DNA from: JBDREC01 sp043820105 [NCBI: Pseudomonadota bacterium]
GTDB lineage: Bacteria; Bdellovibrionota_F; JAHFAK01
Assembly (NCBI GenBank): GCA_043820105.1
Contig: JBDREC010000001.1
Coordinates: 53,619 to 117,618, forward strand
Direction: 5' to 3'
DNA length: 64,000 bases
Of the stretch, positions 9,945 through 19,500 are shown piece by piece. The notes beneath the pieces were generated by a model that was given only the letters and a program-made list of their open reading frames with translations, made no database searches and was not told where the DNA came from. The translations under genes were made by a program, and so were the position numbers. Positions within the stretch are counted from its first letter, which is position 1, and each line of letters begins with the position of its first letter.

Positions 9945-12131
9945 TTAAGCTTTTGGTGTAAACATACCCTTGGGCAATCTTATACCCTTTTCTTTTAGTG
10001 TTGTTACGAATTTTGGAATTAAACCAGTTGAAATGTATTCACCGATTACCTTGCCTTTTGCATCAACCCCTTTTTGTTTGTATAAAAAGATATCCTGCAA
10101 TACAACTGCGCTTCCTTCCATGCCAGTTATTTCAGTAATATGAGTTATTTTTCTTGAACCATCTGAAAATCTGTTAAGTTGCACTACCATATGAACTGCC
10201 CCAGCGATTTGTTGCTTGATTGCAGTTGAAGGCAGATCAAAACCAGCGAACATAACTAAGGTTTCAAGTCTTTGTATACAATCTCTAGGAGTATTTGAGT
10301 GAATTGTTGTTAATGAACCGTCATGCCCTGTGTTCATGGCCTGGAGCATATCAAGGGCTTCAGCGCCACGACATTCTCCAACAACAATTCTGTCTGGTCT
10401 CATTCTCAAGGTGTTTTTGACAAGGTCCCTGATGGAGATTTCACCTTCTCCCTGGAGATTTGGAGGTCTTGTTTCCAATGTTCCAACGTGTTCTTGTGGA
10501 AGTTGAAGTTCAGCTGAGTCTTCAACGGTCAAAATTCTTTCTGTTTCAGGAATAAAAGAACCAATAGTATTTAAAAGTGTAGTTTTACCAGATCCAGTAC
10601 CACCAGAAACAATTATATTCAAGTGTGCTTCAACACAGGCTCTGAGAAAGTCTGCAATTTCTTCAGTCATTGAGCCAAATTTAACTAGATCTTTATATGT
10701 AAGTTTTTCTTTGGCAAATTTTCTAATTGTTAGCATTGGCCCTTTTAGGGAAAGTGGAGGAATAATTGCATTAACACGAGATCCGTCTTTTAGTCTTGCA
10801 TCAACCATTGGAGATTTTTCATCGATTCTTCTTCCAATTGGTGCAACAATTCTTTCCAAAACACCCATAAGGTGTTTATTGGTTGTGAATTTAAGATTTG
10901 TTAATTTTAACTTGCCACTTTTTTCAGCATATATCTGATCTTTATGATTAACCATGATCTCCGAAACATCAGGATCCGCCAGTAACTCTTCAATGCAGCC
11001 AAGACCAATAGCCTCGTCGTAAATATCTTTAGCTAATCTGCGTTTATCTTCCATGCTTTTAATTATAGAAGATTCTTTGTCCAGGAGTTGGTTTATTACA
11101 TCTTTTGTTTTGTTTTGTAATTCTAAAACTTTTTTCGGATCTTGTTCACCTTCTTCTGTAATGTGATCCATTTCGACTAGCTCTACTAACTTTTTGTGAA
11201 CTCTTAATTTTATTTCAATATATAAATCAGCCTTTTCATCAATTTTTCTAGTAAAAACATCTCTTGTAGGGCCTTGCGCTCCTCCACCTCCTCCGCTGGC
11301 TCCCAGTAAAGGATTAAGAATTGAAATAATATCACCACCAATTGAACCAGCTCCTTCAGGAACTCTAAGGTTTCTAAGGGTAGTATCTTTGATAAGATAT
11401 CTTGATAATTGATCAATGCTTTTAGTTAGAGCGTGCTGTGGTGCTGCAGTGACAAAGGGTTGAGCATTGTTTATAGAGTTGGTAATTGTAACAGAATCTT
11501 CAGGGATGGTTAAGAGCACATCCTTTTTAATTTTTTGACCAATGAGTTGCTTATTAATAATTGATTTAGCATTAAATTTATTACAAATAACCCAAATCAT
11601 ATCCCCAGGCAGCTGCATCGCTTGAAAAGCCTGTATTTTTTTTGCAGCTAAATTAACGGTCAAAAGTTCTTGAGACATTATAAACATTATTAAGGATGAA
11701 TATTCATAAGGTTTTATGGTGAATTGATTGAAATGTGCTCCAGTATCAATTATTACGAAATTAAACATCATGGAAAGCTGCTTAAAAAGCTTATCTAGCT
11801 CAAGTGGGTTATATGCTTTTAATTCAGCTGTACTGTTGTATAAAGGAATTAGCCCAAGCCCAGTTTTTGTTTTTCCTATTAAATTATAAAGACCTTTTAA
11901 ATCAAGTTTAGATAGTTTAGGAGTAATATCCGTTGCAGCCGGGGCTTTGTTCACACCCATTAAGAGTGCGATGTCACCTGCTGCCTCTGTATCAAAATCC
12001 AGGATGCAAACTCTTGCATTAGTTTCTCTTTGTAAGCTAAGGGCAAAGTTAGCTGAAAAAATTGATGCTCCGGATCCTGTTTTTGCACTTGTTACTGTAA
12101 TGAATATTGGTTTTTTATTTGGGGCGGCCAT
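9945..12131 (-). CDS. cpaF: Fused CpaE-like (MinD superfamily) + CpaF/TadA secretion ATPase
   Basis: One 728-residue frame joins two proteins that are normally separate. Residues 1-265 are a MinD/CpaE-like domain with the atypical P-loop SAKTGSGAS (no final Lys before Ser, as in many CpaE) and the VIIDTGAH region. A Gly-rich linker (GASGGGGGAQGP, about 278-290) follows. Residues 300-728 are a complete CpaF/TadA hexameric ATPase: LLADPDVSEIMVN, Walker A SGGTGSGKTTL, LTVEDSAELQLP, the GECRGAEALDMLQAMNTGHDGS Walker B/His box and HSNTPRDC. CpaE localises the machine to the pole and CpaF powers it. Fusion would fix a 1:1 ratio. It lies 15 bp behind cpaC. No frameshift or gap was seen. Confidence 0.93.
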   Translation of the reverse strand: MAAPNKKPIFITVTSAKTGSGASIFSANFALSLQRETNARVCILDFDTEAAGDIALLMGVNKAPAATDITPKLSKLDLKGLYNLIGKTKTGLGLIPLYNSTAELKAYNPLELDKLFKQLSMMFNFVIIDTGAHFNQFTIKPYEYSSLIMFIMSQELLTVNLAAKKIQAFQAMQLPGDMIWVICNKFNAKSIINKQLIGQKIKKDVLLTIPEDSVTITNSINNAQPFVTAAPQHALTKSIDQLSRYLIKDTTLRNLRVPEGAGSIGGDIISILNPLLGASGGGGGAQGPTRDVFTRKIDEKADLYIEIKLRVHKKLVELVEMDHITEEGEQDPKKVLELQNKTKDVINQLLDKESSIIKSMEDKRRLAKDIYDEAIGLGCIEELLADPDVSEIMVNHKDQIYAEKSGKLKLTNLKFTTNKHLMGVLERIVAPIGRRIDEKSPMVDARLKDGSRVNAIIPPLSLKGPMLTIRKFAKEKLTYKDLVKFGSMTEEIADFLRACVEAHLNIIVSGGTGSGKTTLLNTIGSFIPETERILTVEDSAELQLPQEHVGTLETRPPNLQGEGEISIRDLVKNTLRMRPDRIVVGECRGAEALDMLQAMNTGHDGSLTTIHSNTPRDCIQRLETLVMFAGFDLPSTAIKQQIAGAVHMVVQLNRFSDGSRKITHITEITGMEGSAVVLQDIFLYKQKGVDAKGKVIGEYISTGLIPKFVTTLKEKGIRLPKGMFTPKA

Positions 12132-12146
12132 TAATTTTTCCTTAAA

Positions 12147-13571
12147 TTATTGTCCAGTTGGATAAACTTCATAAAGGTTAAAATAATCTTTGAGGTCTTT
12201 GTTTGCTTCTCCTGCGTACTCCAGAATTTTTGGAGTTACAAAGATTAAAAACTGTTGTCTAGCAACATTTGTATCAAGAGTTTTGAAAAGGTTGAACATT
12301 CCGACAGCTTCATCTGGCTTGTCTGAGTCTGGTTGTCTGTCTTTTGAATATGTTCTTGAAGTTCTTATGATACCTCCAATTACCACAGATTCGCCATTTC
12401 TAACAAACTGATGAGTTGTAAGATTATTAGTATCCATTGTAACATCGCCTTTTGCGGTTGGTTTTCCAAGACTGGATGCATTTACTGTAATGTTTAAATC
12501 AATATCATCTTTATAAACTGTTGGAGTAACTGAAAGAGTCATTCCAACATTTTTTGAACCCATTGACGCGGTTCCATTTGCCTGAGCAATTGGAATCATG
12601 ATTTCTGTTCCAGAAAAAAGATTTGCGGATTTTCCTGATTTAACTGAAAGCATTGGGTTTTCAAGGTTTCTAACCAGACCAATTGATTTCATATAATTTA
12701 GTCTTGGTATCAAAGATGAAAATTGTGCTGTTAAGGTGCCTGTAAATTGGGTTGACCCAGTTTGTGGATTCATGTTCATAAAGGCATTAGCGCTAGTTTC
12801 GGGAAAGGGGGCCCATTTAAATAAGAAATTTTTATCTATTGCTTTATTTAATACAACATAATGCACTGAAACCTGAATCATTTTTGCTCTTTCTGGAGGC
12901 TTTGATTCTTTTCTAACTTCAATAATGCTTTGAACCTTAGCTGGTGGCCAAAAAAGTTTAGCAATTTTTAAAGCTCTTTCTTCCTGGTCTTGTTGGTATA
13001 CTTTTCCATCAAGAATCATCATATCTTTAAATGGTTTAACATAGACTTCAGCTAAGTCGATTTCATTTTCTATTTTCTTTGCAATAATTCTTTGTGCGTT
13101 TCTGGAAAGCTTAACAAGGTTTACAACAAAGGGAACATCTTTTACAACTTTGTCTACAGTCGCGAGATCTTCACTGAGAAAAACCTCACCTTCAACAACA
13201 ACTTTTGTTTCAACTTGATATATTTTTAAGCCTTCTACTGATGAAAGTATTTTTGTGAGCTCTTTTATGTATCGGTTTAAGTTTTTGGAGGATACTACAA
13301 TGGTTATATTATCTCGTTGTTTTCCTGCATTATCATAAACCAAAACAGAAGTTTCACCTGCTGTGTTAGGAAAAAGTGTAATTTTATTGGTTTTTCTGTC
13401 GACTTGAAAATTACATATTTGTGGATTACCGATATCAACTCTACCAATTTGAAAATTAAAATTCAAATTTTTGGGGGCGCCTTCAGTTAGGTACTGTGTT
13501 GGATAAGCGTTTAAGATAACAGGAACTAATATTAATATTGAAACAATAAAAATTTTTTTAAAAAAACTCAA
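12147..13571 (-). CDS. cpaC: Tad/type II-III secretion secretin CpaC (RcpA)
   Basis: Forms the outer-membrane ring for Tad pili. It has a signal peptide (residues 1-23), then the N-terminal pilus-secretin domain (VGNPQICNFQVDRKTNKITLFP, about 45-100). A BON-like segment (about 105-170) and the C-terminal secretin domain (about 290-460; VKSGKSANLFSGTEIMIPI, FVRNGESVVIGGII, FLIFVTPKILE) follow. Length (474) is normal for the family. First gene of the cpaC - cpaEF - tadB unit; upstream are 250 bp dominated by AT-rich 7-bp repeats with no obvious promoter. Confidence 0.93.
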   Translation of the reverse strand: MSFFKKIFIVSILILVPVILNAYPTQYLTEGAPKNLNFNFQIGRVDIGNPQICNFQVDRKTNKITLFPNTAGETSVLVYDNAGKQRDNITIVVSSKNLNRYIKELTKILSSVEGLKIYQVETKVVVEGEVFLSEDLATVDKVVKDVPFVVNLVKLSRNAQRIIAKKIENEIDLAEVYVKPFKDMMILDGKVYQQDQEERALKIAKLFWPPAKVQSIIEVRKESKPPERAKMIQVSVHYVVLNKAIDKNFLFKWAPFPETSANAFMNMNPQTGSTQFTGTLTAQFSSLIPRLNYMKSIGLVRNLENPMLSVKSGKSANLFSGTEIMIPIAQANGTASMGSKNVGMTLSVTPTVYKDDIDLNITVNASSLGKPTAKGDVTMDTNNLTTHQFVRNGESVVIGGIIRTSRTYSKDRQPDSDKPDEAVGMFNLFKTLDTNVARQQFLIFVTPKILEYAGEANKDLKDYFNLYEVYPTGQ

Positions 13572-13653
13572 TTTAGTTCTCCTTATTTTTATTTAAGCTG
13601 TATTAAACAAAATTTGTGTCTTGCGGTCAATTAAATAGTATTCTTCTCTATTC

Positions 13654-13690
13654 ATTAATTATTAATTGTTAATTATTAATTATTAATTAT
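13654..13690 (+). repeat. Degenerate 7-bp tandem repeat (ATTAATT)
   Basis: Five units of ATTAATT, one reading GTTAATT, lie between secA and cpaC. Further along the same gap (13,745-13,789) a 15-bp unit built around AATAATTAATA is repeated three times. Confidence 0.8.
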
Positions 13691-13790
13691 TTTAAAAACG
13701 CAAATCGCATCCAAAACATCGCTTGTTCTTAAAAACGAATTAGCAATAATTAATAACGAAATAATTAATAGCAAAATAATTAATAACCAC

Positions 13791-13818
13791 TAATTAATAA
13801 TTAATAATTAATAATTAA
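13791..13818 (+). repeat. Perfect 7-bp tandem repeat (TAATTAA) abutting secA stop
   Basis: Four perfect TAATTAA units end three bases before the secA stop codon on the opposite strand. Together with the preceding arrays, repeats fill most of the 249-bp secA-cpaC gap; no gene is seen there. Confidence 0.85.
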
Positions 13819-13820
13819 TT

Positions 13821-16343
13821 TTACTTACCACAACACTTTTTATATTTTTTCCCACTTCCGCAAGAACATGGATCATTTCTTCCAACTTTTTCAACTTTTC
13901 TTTGAACAGGTTGTTTAGGACCACTTGAGCGACCAAATTGCATGTTTCTTTGATTTTTCTTTGGAAAATCTATTTTCCGGGCATCTTCTTCTTGCCTAAG
14001 TTGGATTTTAAAAAGTTGTTCAATTACATTTACTTTAATATGCCAGAACATATCGTCAAACATATTAAAGCCTTCTTTTTTATATTCTAGCAAAGGATCT
14101 TTTTGAGCATAGCCTCTTAATGATACACCTTCTTTTAAGTGATCCATTCCTAATAAATGTTCTTTCCAGGAATTGTCCATGTTTTGTAGAGTTAGTACTC
14201 TTTCAAGGTGCCTCATGGCATCTAAACCGACTTTTCCTTCTTTTTCTTCATATGCCCGTACGACTTCTTTTATAACAAATTCATAAAGATCCTCGGTTTT
14301 TAGGATTGTAAGGTCAGGAGCCTGATCAGGCAGATGTATGTTGAATTGAGCAAAGACAGCCTCACATAGGGCTTTATAGTCAAAAGTATTTTTATCAATT
14401 TTATCTCCTGTTGCAGTAAAGACTACTTCATCAGTGACATCTTCTATCCACTCCATTGTGTTAGAACGAAGGCTTTCACCAAGGAGGATTTCTTTTCGTT
14501 TTTTATAAATGACCTTTCTTTGCTGATTCATAACATCATCATATTTTAATAAGTGCTTTCTAATGTCAAAGTTATGACCTTCAACTCTTTTTTGGGCATT
14601 GGCAATAGCTTTTGATATGAAATTGTGTTCAATAGGAGTGCCTTCTTCAATGCCCAATCTGTCCATAAAAAGAGATATTTTCTCTGAACCAAAAATTCTT
14701 AAAAGATCATCTTCAAGGGATAAATAATATTTAGATGATCCCATGTCTCCTTGTCGACCTGATCTTCCTCTTAACTGATTATCAATTCTTCTGGATTCAT
14801 GTCTTTCTGTACCTAAAATATGCAAGCCTCCAAGGTCAGCCACACCTTCACCAAGTACAATGTCAGTACCACGGCCAGCCATATTTGTTGAAATGGTAAC
14901 TGCGTATCGTTGGCCAGCTTGAGATACAATTTCTGCTTCTTTATCATGTTGTTTAGCGTTTAGAATATGATGTTTAACACCATGTTTTTTTAGTAGCTTG
15001 CTTAAATGTTCTGATTTTTCAATAGAGATTGTGCCTACTAAAACTGGTCTTCCAATTGCGTTTAATTCTTGAATTTCTCTAACGGCTGCGTTGAATTTTT
15101 CTTTTTCTGTTTTATAAATAACATCAGGCTTATCTGCTCTTGTCATAGGTTTGTTTGTAGGAACAACAACAACATCAAGATCATAAATCTTTTTAAACTC
15201 AGCTGCTTCAGTGTCTGCTGTACCAGTCATACCAGCTAGTTTTTCATACATTCTAAAATAATTTTGGAAGGTAATTGTAGCAAGCGTTTGGTTTTCTCTT
15301 TCTATTTTTACTTTTTCTTTTGCTTCAACAGCTTGATGCAGACCATCTGACCAGCGTCTTCCTGGCATTAAGCGACCTGTGAATTCGTCAACTATTTGAA
15401 CCTGGTTGTCGTTTACAACATAGTCAATGTCTCTTCTAAAGCATTTGTGAGCCTTTAGGGCCTGATTAATATGGTGTAGGGTTTCCATATTTGCTGGATC
15501 ATAAAGGTTCTCAACGCCGAGTATTTTTTCAACTTTCGCCATGCCATCTTCAGTTAAGGCTGCATTTTTTGATTTTTCATCCAGAGTAAAGTCTGTGTCT
15601 TTCTGGAGCCTTGGAATAATTGTGTCTAATTTAAAATATTTATCAGTTGAATCATCAGTTGGTCCGCTGATGATTAATGGAGTTCTTGCTTCATCAATTA
15701 AAATGGAGTCAACTTCATCCACAATAGCATAATGAGGAGTTTTTTGAACATACTCTTGAATTTCAAATTTCATATTATCTCTTAGATAATCAAATCCGAA
15801 TTCATTATTTGTTCCATAAGTTATGTCAGAACCATAGGCTGCTTTTCTTTCTTGATCACTTAAGCCATGGATAATTGTACCAACAGAAAGGCCCAGAAAA
15901 TTAAAAATTTTCCCCATCCACTGGGCATCACGATTTGCAAGGTAATCATTTACTGTAACCAAGTGACATCCCTTGCCAGTAAGGCCATTTAAATACATTG
16001 GAAGGGTTGCAACAACGGTTTTTCCTTCACCAGTTTTCATTTCAGCGATTTTTCCTTCATGAAGGATTAAGCCACCTATTAGTTGAACATCAAAATGCCT
16101 CATTTGCACGGTTCTTTTTGATGCTTCTCTAACAACTGCAAAGGCTTCAAAAAGAATATCATCAAGGCTTGCACCATTTGCCAGTTTTTGTTTAAGCTCT
16201 GGTGTTTTTGCCTTTAGCTGATCATCTGTTAGTTTGCTTATTTGTGGTTCTAACTCATTGACTCTATTGATGACTTGATAGTATCTTTTCAATTCTCTTT
16301 CATTATGACTACCAAAAATTTTCTGTCCAATTTTATTAAACAT
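13821..16343 (-). CDS. secA: Preprotein translocase ATPase SecA
   Basis: Motor that pushes unfolded preproteins through SecYEG, consistent with the many exported proteins in this window. At 840 residues it is a compact SecA. Motifs: MKTGEGKT (Walker A), [22 protein letters not shown] (DEVD box with the start of the crosslinking domain), [13 protein letters not shown] and [10 protein letters not shown] (helicase motifs), helical wing and scaffold regions. The C-terminal zinc-binding SEC-C tail is [20 protein letters not shown]. That tail interacts with SecB and ribosomes in other bacteria. It stands alone, divergent from the 1,534-residue gene. Confidence 0.98.
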   Translation of the reverse strand: MFNKIGQKIFGSHNERELKRYYQVINRVNELEPQISKLTDDQLKAKTPELKQKLANGASLDDILFEAFAVVREASKRTVQMRHFDVQLIGGLILHEGKIAEMKTGEGKTVVATLPMYLNGLTGKGCHLVTVNDYLANRDAQWMGKIFNFLGLSVGTIIHGLSDQERKAAYGSDITYGTNNEFGFDYLRDNMKFEIQEYVQKTPHYAIVDEVDSILIDEARTPLIISGPTDDSTDKYFKLDTIIPRLQKDTDFTLDEKSKNAALTEDGMAKVEKILGVENLYDPANMETLHHINQALKAHKCFRRDIDYVVNDNQVQIVDEFTGRLMPGRRWSDGLHQAVEAKEKVKIERENQTLATITFQNYFRMYEKLAGMTGTADTEAAEFKKIYDLDVVVVPTNKPMTRADKPDVIYKTEKEKFNAAVREIQELNAIGRPVLVGTISIEKSEHLSKLLKKHGVKHHILNAKQHDKEAEIVSQAGQRYAVTISTNMAGRGTDIVLGEGVADLGGLHILGTERHESRRIDNQLRGRSGRQGDMGSSKYYLSLEDDLLRIFGSEKISLFMDRLGIEEGTPIEHNFISKAIANAQKRVEGHNFDIRKHLLKYDDVMNQQRKVIYKKRKEILLGESLRSNTMEWIEDVTDEVVFTATGDKIDKNTFDYKALCEAVFAQFNIHLPDQAPDLTILKTEDLYEFVIKEVVRAYEEKEGKVGLDAMRHLERVLTLQNMDNSWKEHLLGMDHLKEGVSLRGYAQKDPLLEYKKEGFNMFDDMFWHIKVNVIEQLFKIQLRQEEDARKIDFPKKNQRNMQFGRSSGPKQPVQRKVEKVGRNDPCSCGSGKKYKKCCGK

Positions 16344-16522
16344 GAATTTGTCCTAATTTTTTTAAATATAAATGAAATGTAATTTTAATAATCTATAGTA
16401 TGAAAGTCAATCTAGCATTCTGATATTCAATAAATCTCCTATTCATTTATTCCACTATTTTCTTGTTATATTTTAAAAGTCCGTTTAAATTTATATAAAA
16501 ACATTAAGGATAATAAGCGAGA

Positions 16523-19500
16523 ATGGATGAGATAAAAAATTTTATTACCAAGCTTTTGTTGCTTGAAAAAAGTGTGAAAGAAGCCAATGTTTCTGACAAA
16601 CTTTCTTATTCAATTTTAAATCTAGTTGAAAAAATAATAAAAGATAAAGATCTGTTTAAAATACGCAAACAGGATTGGTTTAGGTATCTTGAGGCGAGCA
16701 GGACATCTTCTTTTTTACTTTCTTTAAAAGAAACTGATTTGAGATATAGATGGGCTGAAACTACTTTTGTTCTAATTAAGGAACTTAAATATAGCTTTAA
16801 AGATTTATTCAAAAATAGAGTTAAATCTCACCCTAAAAAGGTGCTATTTAAGGAATTCGAAGCAGAAGATGAAGTTGATTGGACTTATCTGCAAATTGAT
16901 AAGAAACTAAAGCAAATCGCTTCCTGTCTTATTAAAGGAAGAAAAGAAAAACCAAGAGTTGCTATTATTTGTCAGAATGGAATTGAATCTGCTTGTTGTG
17001 ATTTGGCTTGTTTGATTTATGGAATTTTTATTTCACCAATTAATGTACATTCCAATGTTGAAACCTTGAAATATATTTTTGAAGAATTAGATCTTAACCT
17101 GGCCATTATTGATTCTGAAGAAACAGTTGACAAGCTTTTGTTGCTTAAAAATATGCTTAAGAAAAATATTAAGATCTATAGTGTTAATCCAGGGTTAGCT
17201 CTGGAAAAAGATGAAGCTCGTTTATTTCAAGAAGAGTATATAAAAATTACACCTGAAGAAGAAAGCTTGCTTGATAATTATAAAGGAATAGATATTGAAC
17301 ATGTTTCAACCTGCATGTTTACCTCTGGTAGCACTGGAATGCCAAAGGGGGTTGCTTTTACCAATTATAATTTAACAACAAAGCGCTTTGCAAGGGCTGC
17401 TGCTTTGCCTGAAGTTGGACCAGGGCAGGTGTTTTTAGCTTATTTGCCTCTTTTTCATACATTTGGTCGCTTTCTTGAAATGCTTGGAGTTATTTTTTGG
17501 AATGGTACTTATGTTTTTGCTGGAAATCCTTCTTATGAAACTTTTATCAGTAAGATGAAAAAGGTTCAGCCAACCGCTTTAATAAGTATTCCTATAAGAT
17601 GGGTTCAGATTCGCAATGACTACAAAGAGCAAACAGAAGGAATTAAAGATTCTAAGCAGAAGCAAAAAATCTTTCGTGAAATAGTTGGTTCAAGGCTCTA
17701 TTGGGGCTTGTCAGCTGCTGGTTATTTGGATCCAAAGGTTTTTAAGTTCTTTCAAAGGGAATCTGTTAATCTCTGTTCTGGTTTTGGAATGACAGAAGGC
17801 ACAGGAGGTATTACCATGACACCTCCTCATCAATATAAAGAAAACACAGTAGGCACAGCCTTGCCAGGGGTTCGTTTGAAATTCACAGAGCTTGGTGAAA
17901 TGCATATTTCAGGTCCTTATATTGCAAGATATCTAGATGAAATCGACATTAATAAGAAGATAGATTCATTATATAAAGACGTTTGGCTACCAACTGGAGA
18001 TATTTTCACAAAACATGAAAATGGATATCTTGAAATTGTTGACAGAATTAAGGATATTTATAAAAACAGTAAGGGCCAAACCGTTGCACCTAAAAAAGTT
18101 GAAAAAGAATTTGAGCATGTGCCTGGCATTAAATCAACGTTTTTAGTGGGTGATGGAAGGGATTATAATGTCCTGCTCATTGTGCAAGACTCAGCAGATA
18201 CAGTTATTGCAAATTCTCCCAGCAAGGAAGCAATAGATGATTATTTTTCTCGAATAATCATTGAGGCAAATCTAAACCTGCCTCCTTATGAACGAGTTAT
18301 TAATTTTTCAAAACTTCCCCGAGAATTTGATTTAAATAAAAAAGAGCTTACACCAAAGGGTTCTTTTAATAGAAAACAGATAGAAACAAATTTTAAAGAT
18401 GTTATTGATAAGCTTTATAAAGACCGTGAAATAAGACTTAAGTATAATGACTTTACACTTCTTATTCCTTTATGGGTTTATCGAGATTTGGGGATTTTAG
18501 AAGATGGTTTTATAATAAAATATGATTCGATTTGTAATTCTCATTATAACGTAGCTCTAAAACTCGCTTATAAAAAGAAGACTAAAAGAGTCCAAATTGG
18601 TGATTTAGAATATTTTATAAAAGGAAAAGTCATTGATTTGGGGGCTATGATTAAACAACCAAGGCTCTGGGCGTCTAATCCAGCCTTTATAAATTTTTTC
18701 CCATGTAAAGAAGGTTGGGATAGTAGTTATCCAAAAATATCAAAGCAAGTCGCCCTACCAAAAACGAAGGGTGAAATTTATCCTAAATCTTTTAAAGTAA
18801 AATCAGCTTTTATTAAAGATAAAAACTTAGCAAATGTTAGTTTTGTTTGTTCACAAGTGATGTTCTATGAACCTAAAGTCGCGATGCAGTCTATATTAAA
18901 GCTTGAAACCTTGTTAGAAGTATCAGATGCCAGATTACAGGAAGTTATAAAAAGAAGATTAGAGGCCTGTGCTTATCATTTTAATTTTGATATAAGGGGA
19001 AACGCATATCGTATACTTCTTATGGATCAACCAGGTCGCAACTATAGCAAGCACTTTCCTTCATTTCTTGATTCAGGCTTGCCATTTTTAGATGATAAGC
19101 TTATTGATGAAATCTCTCAGGCGGACTTAACCTTGCCAAGGCTTTCAGCTTTAAGACAAAGAATGCATAGTTATAGGATTACACTAAAATGGCCAACAAA
19201 TGAAGGAAGAAGAAGGCAATTTAGTGACCTTTTTAAACTTCTTGTTAAATATGTTCAATATCACCCTGAATATTATTCAACTGTCAGGTCTATGTTAATT
19301 GGTTGGATTGTAAACCCTGTTGATCATATTTTGGCTGCTTCTGCTGAAAAAAACTTTAATAAACTTAAAACATGGCTTGAAAAATATATTAAAGAAAAAC
19401 AAAAACTAAGCACAAGCTTTTTTAATAAAAATTTTAATAAAAAAGTTTTATTTACTGATGAATTAACTAAAGCTGAAAAACATCAAATAAAAAAGATTTT

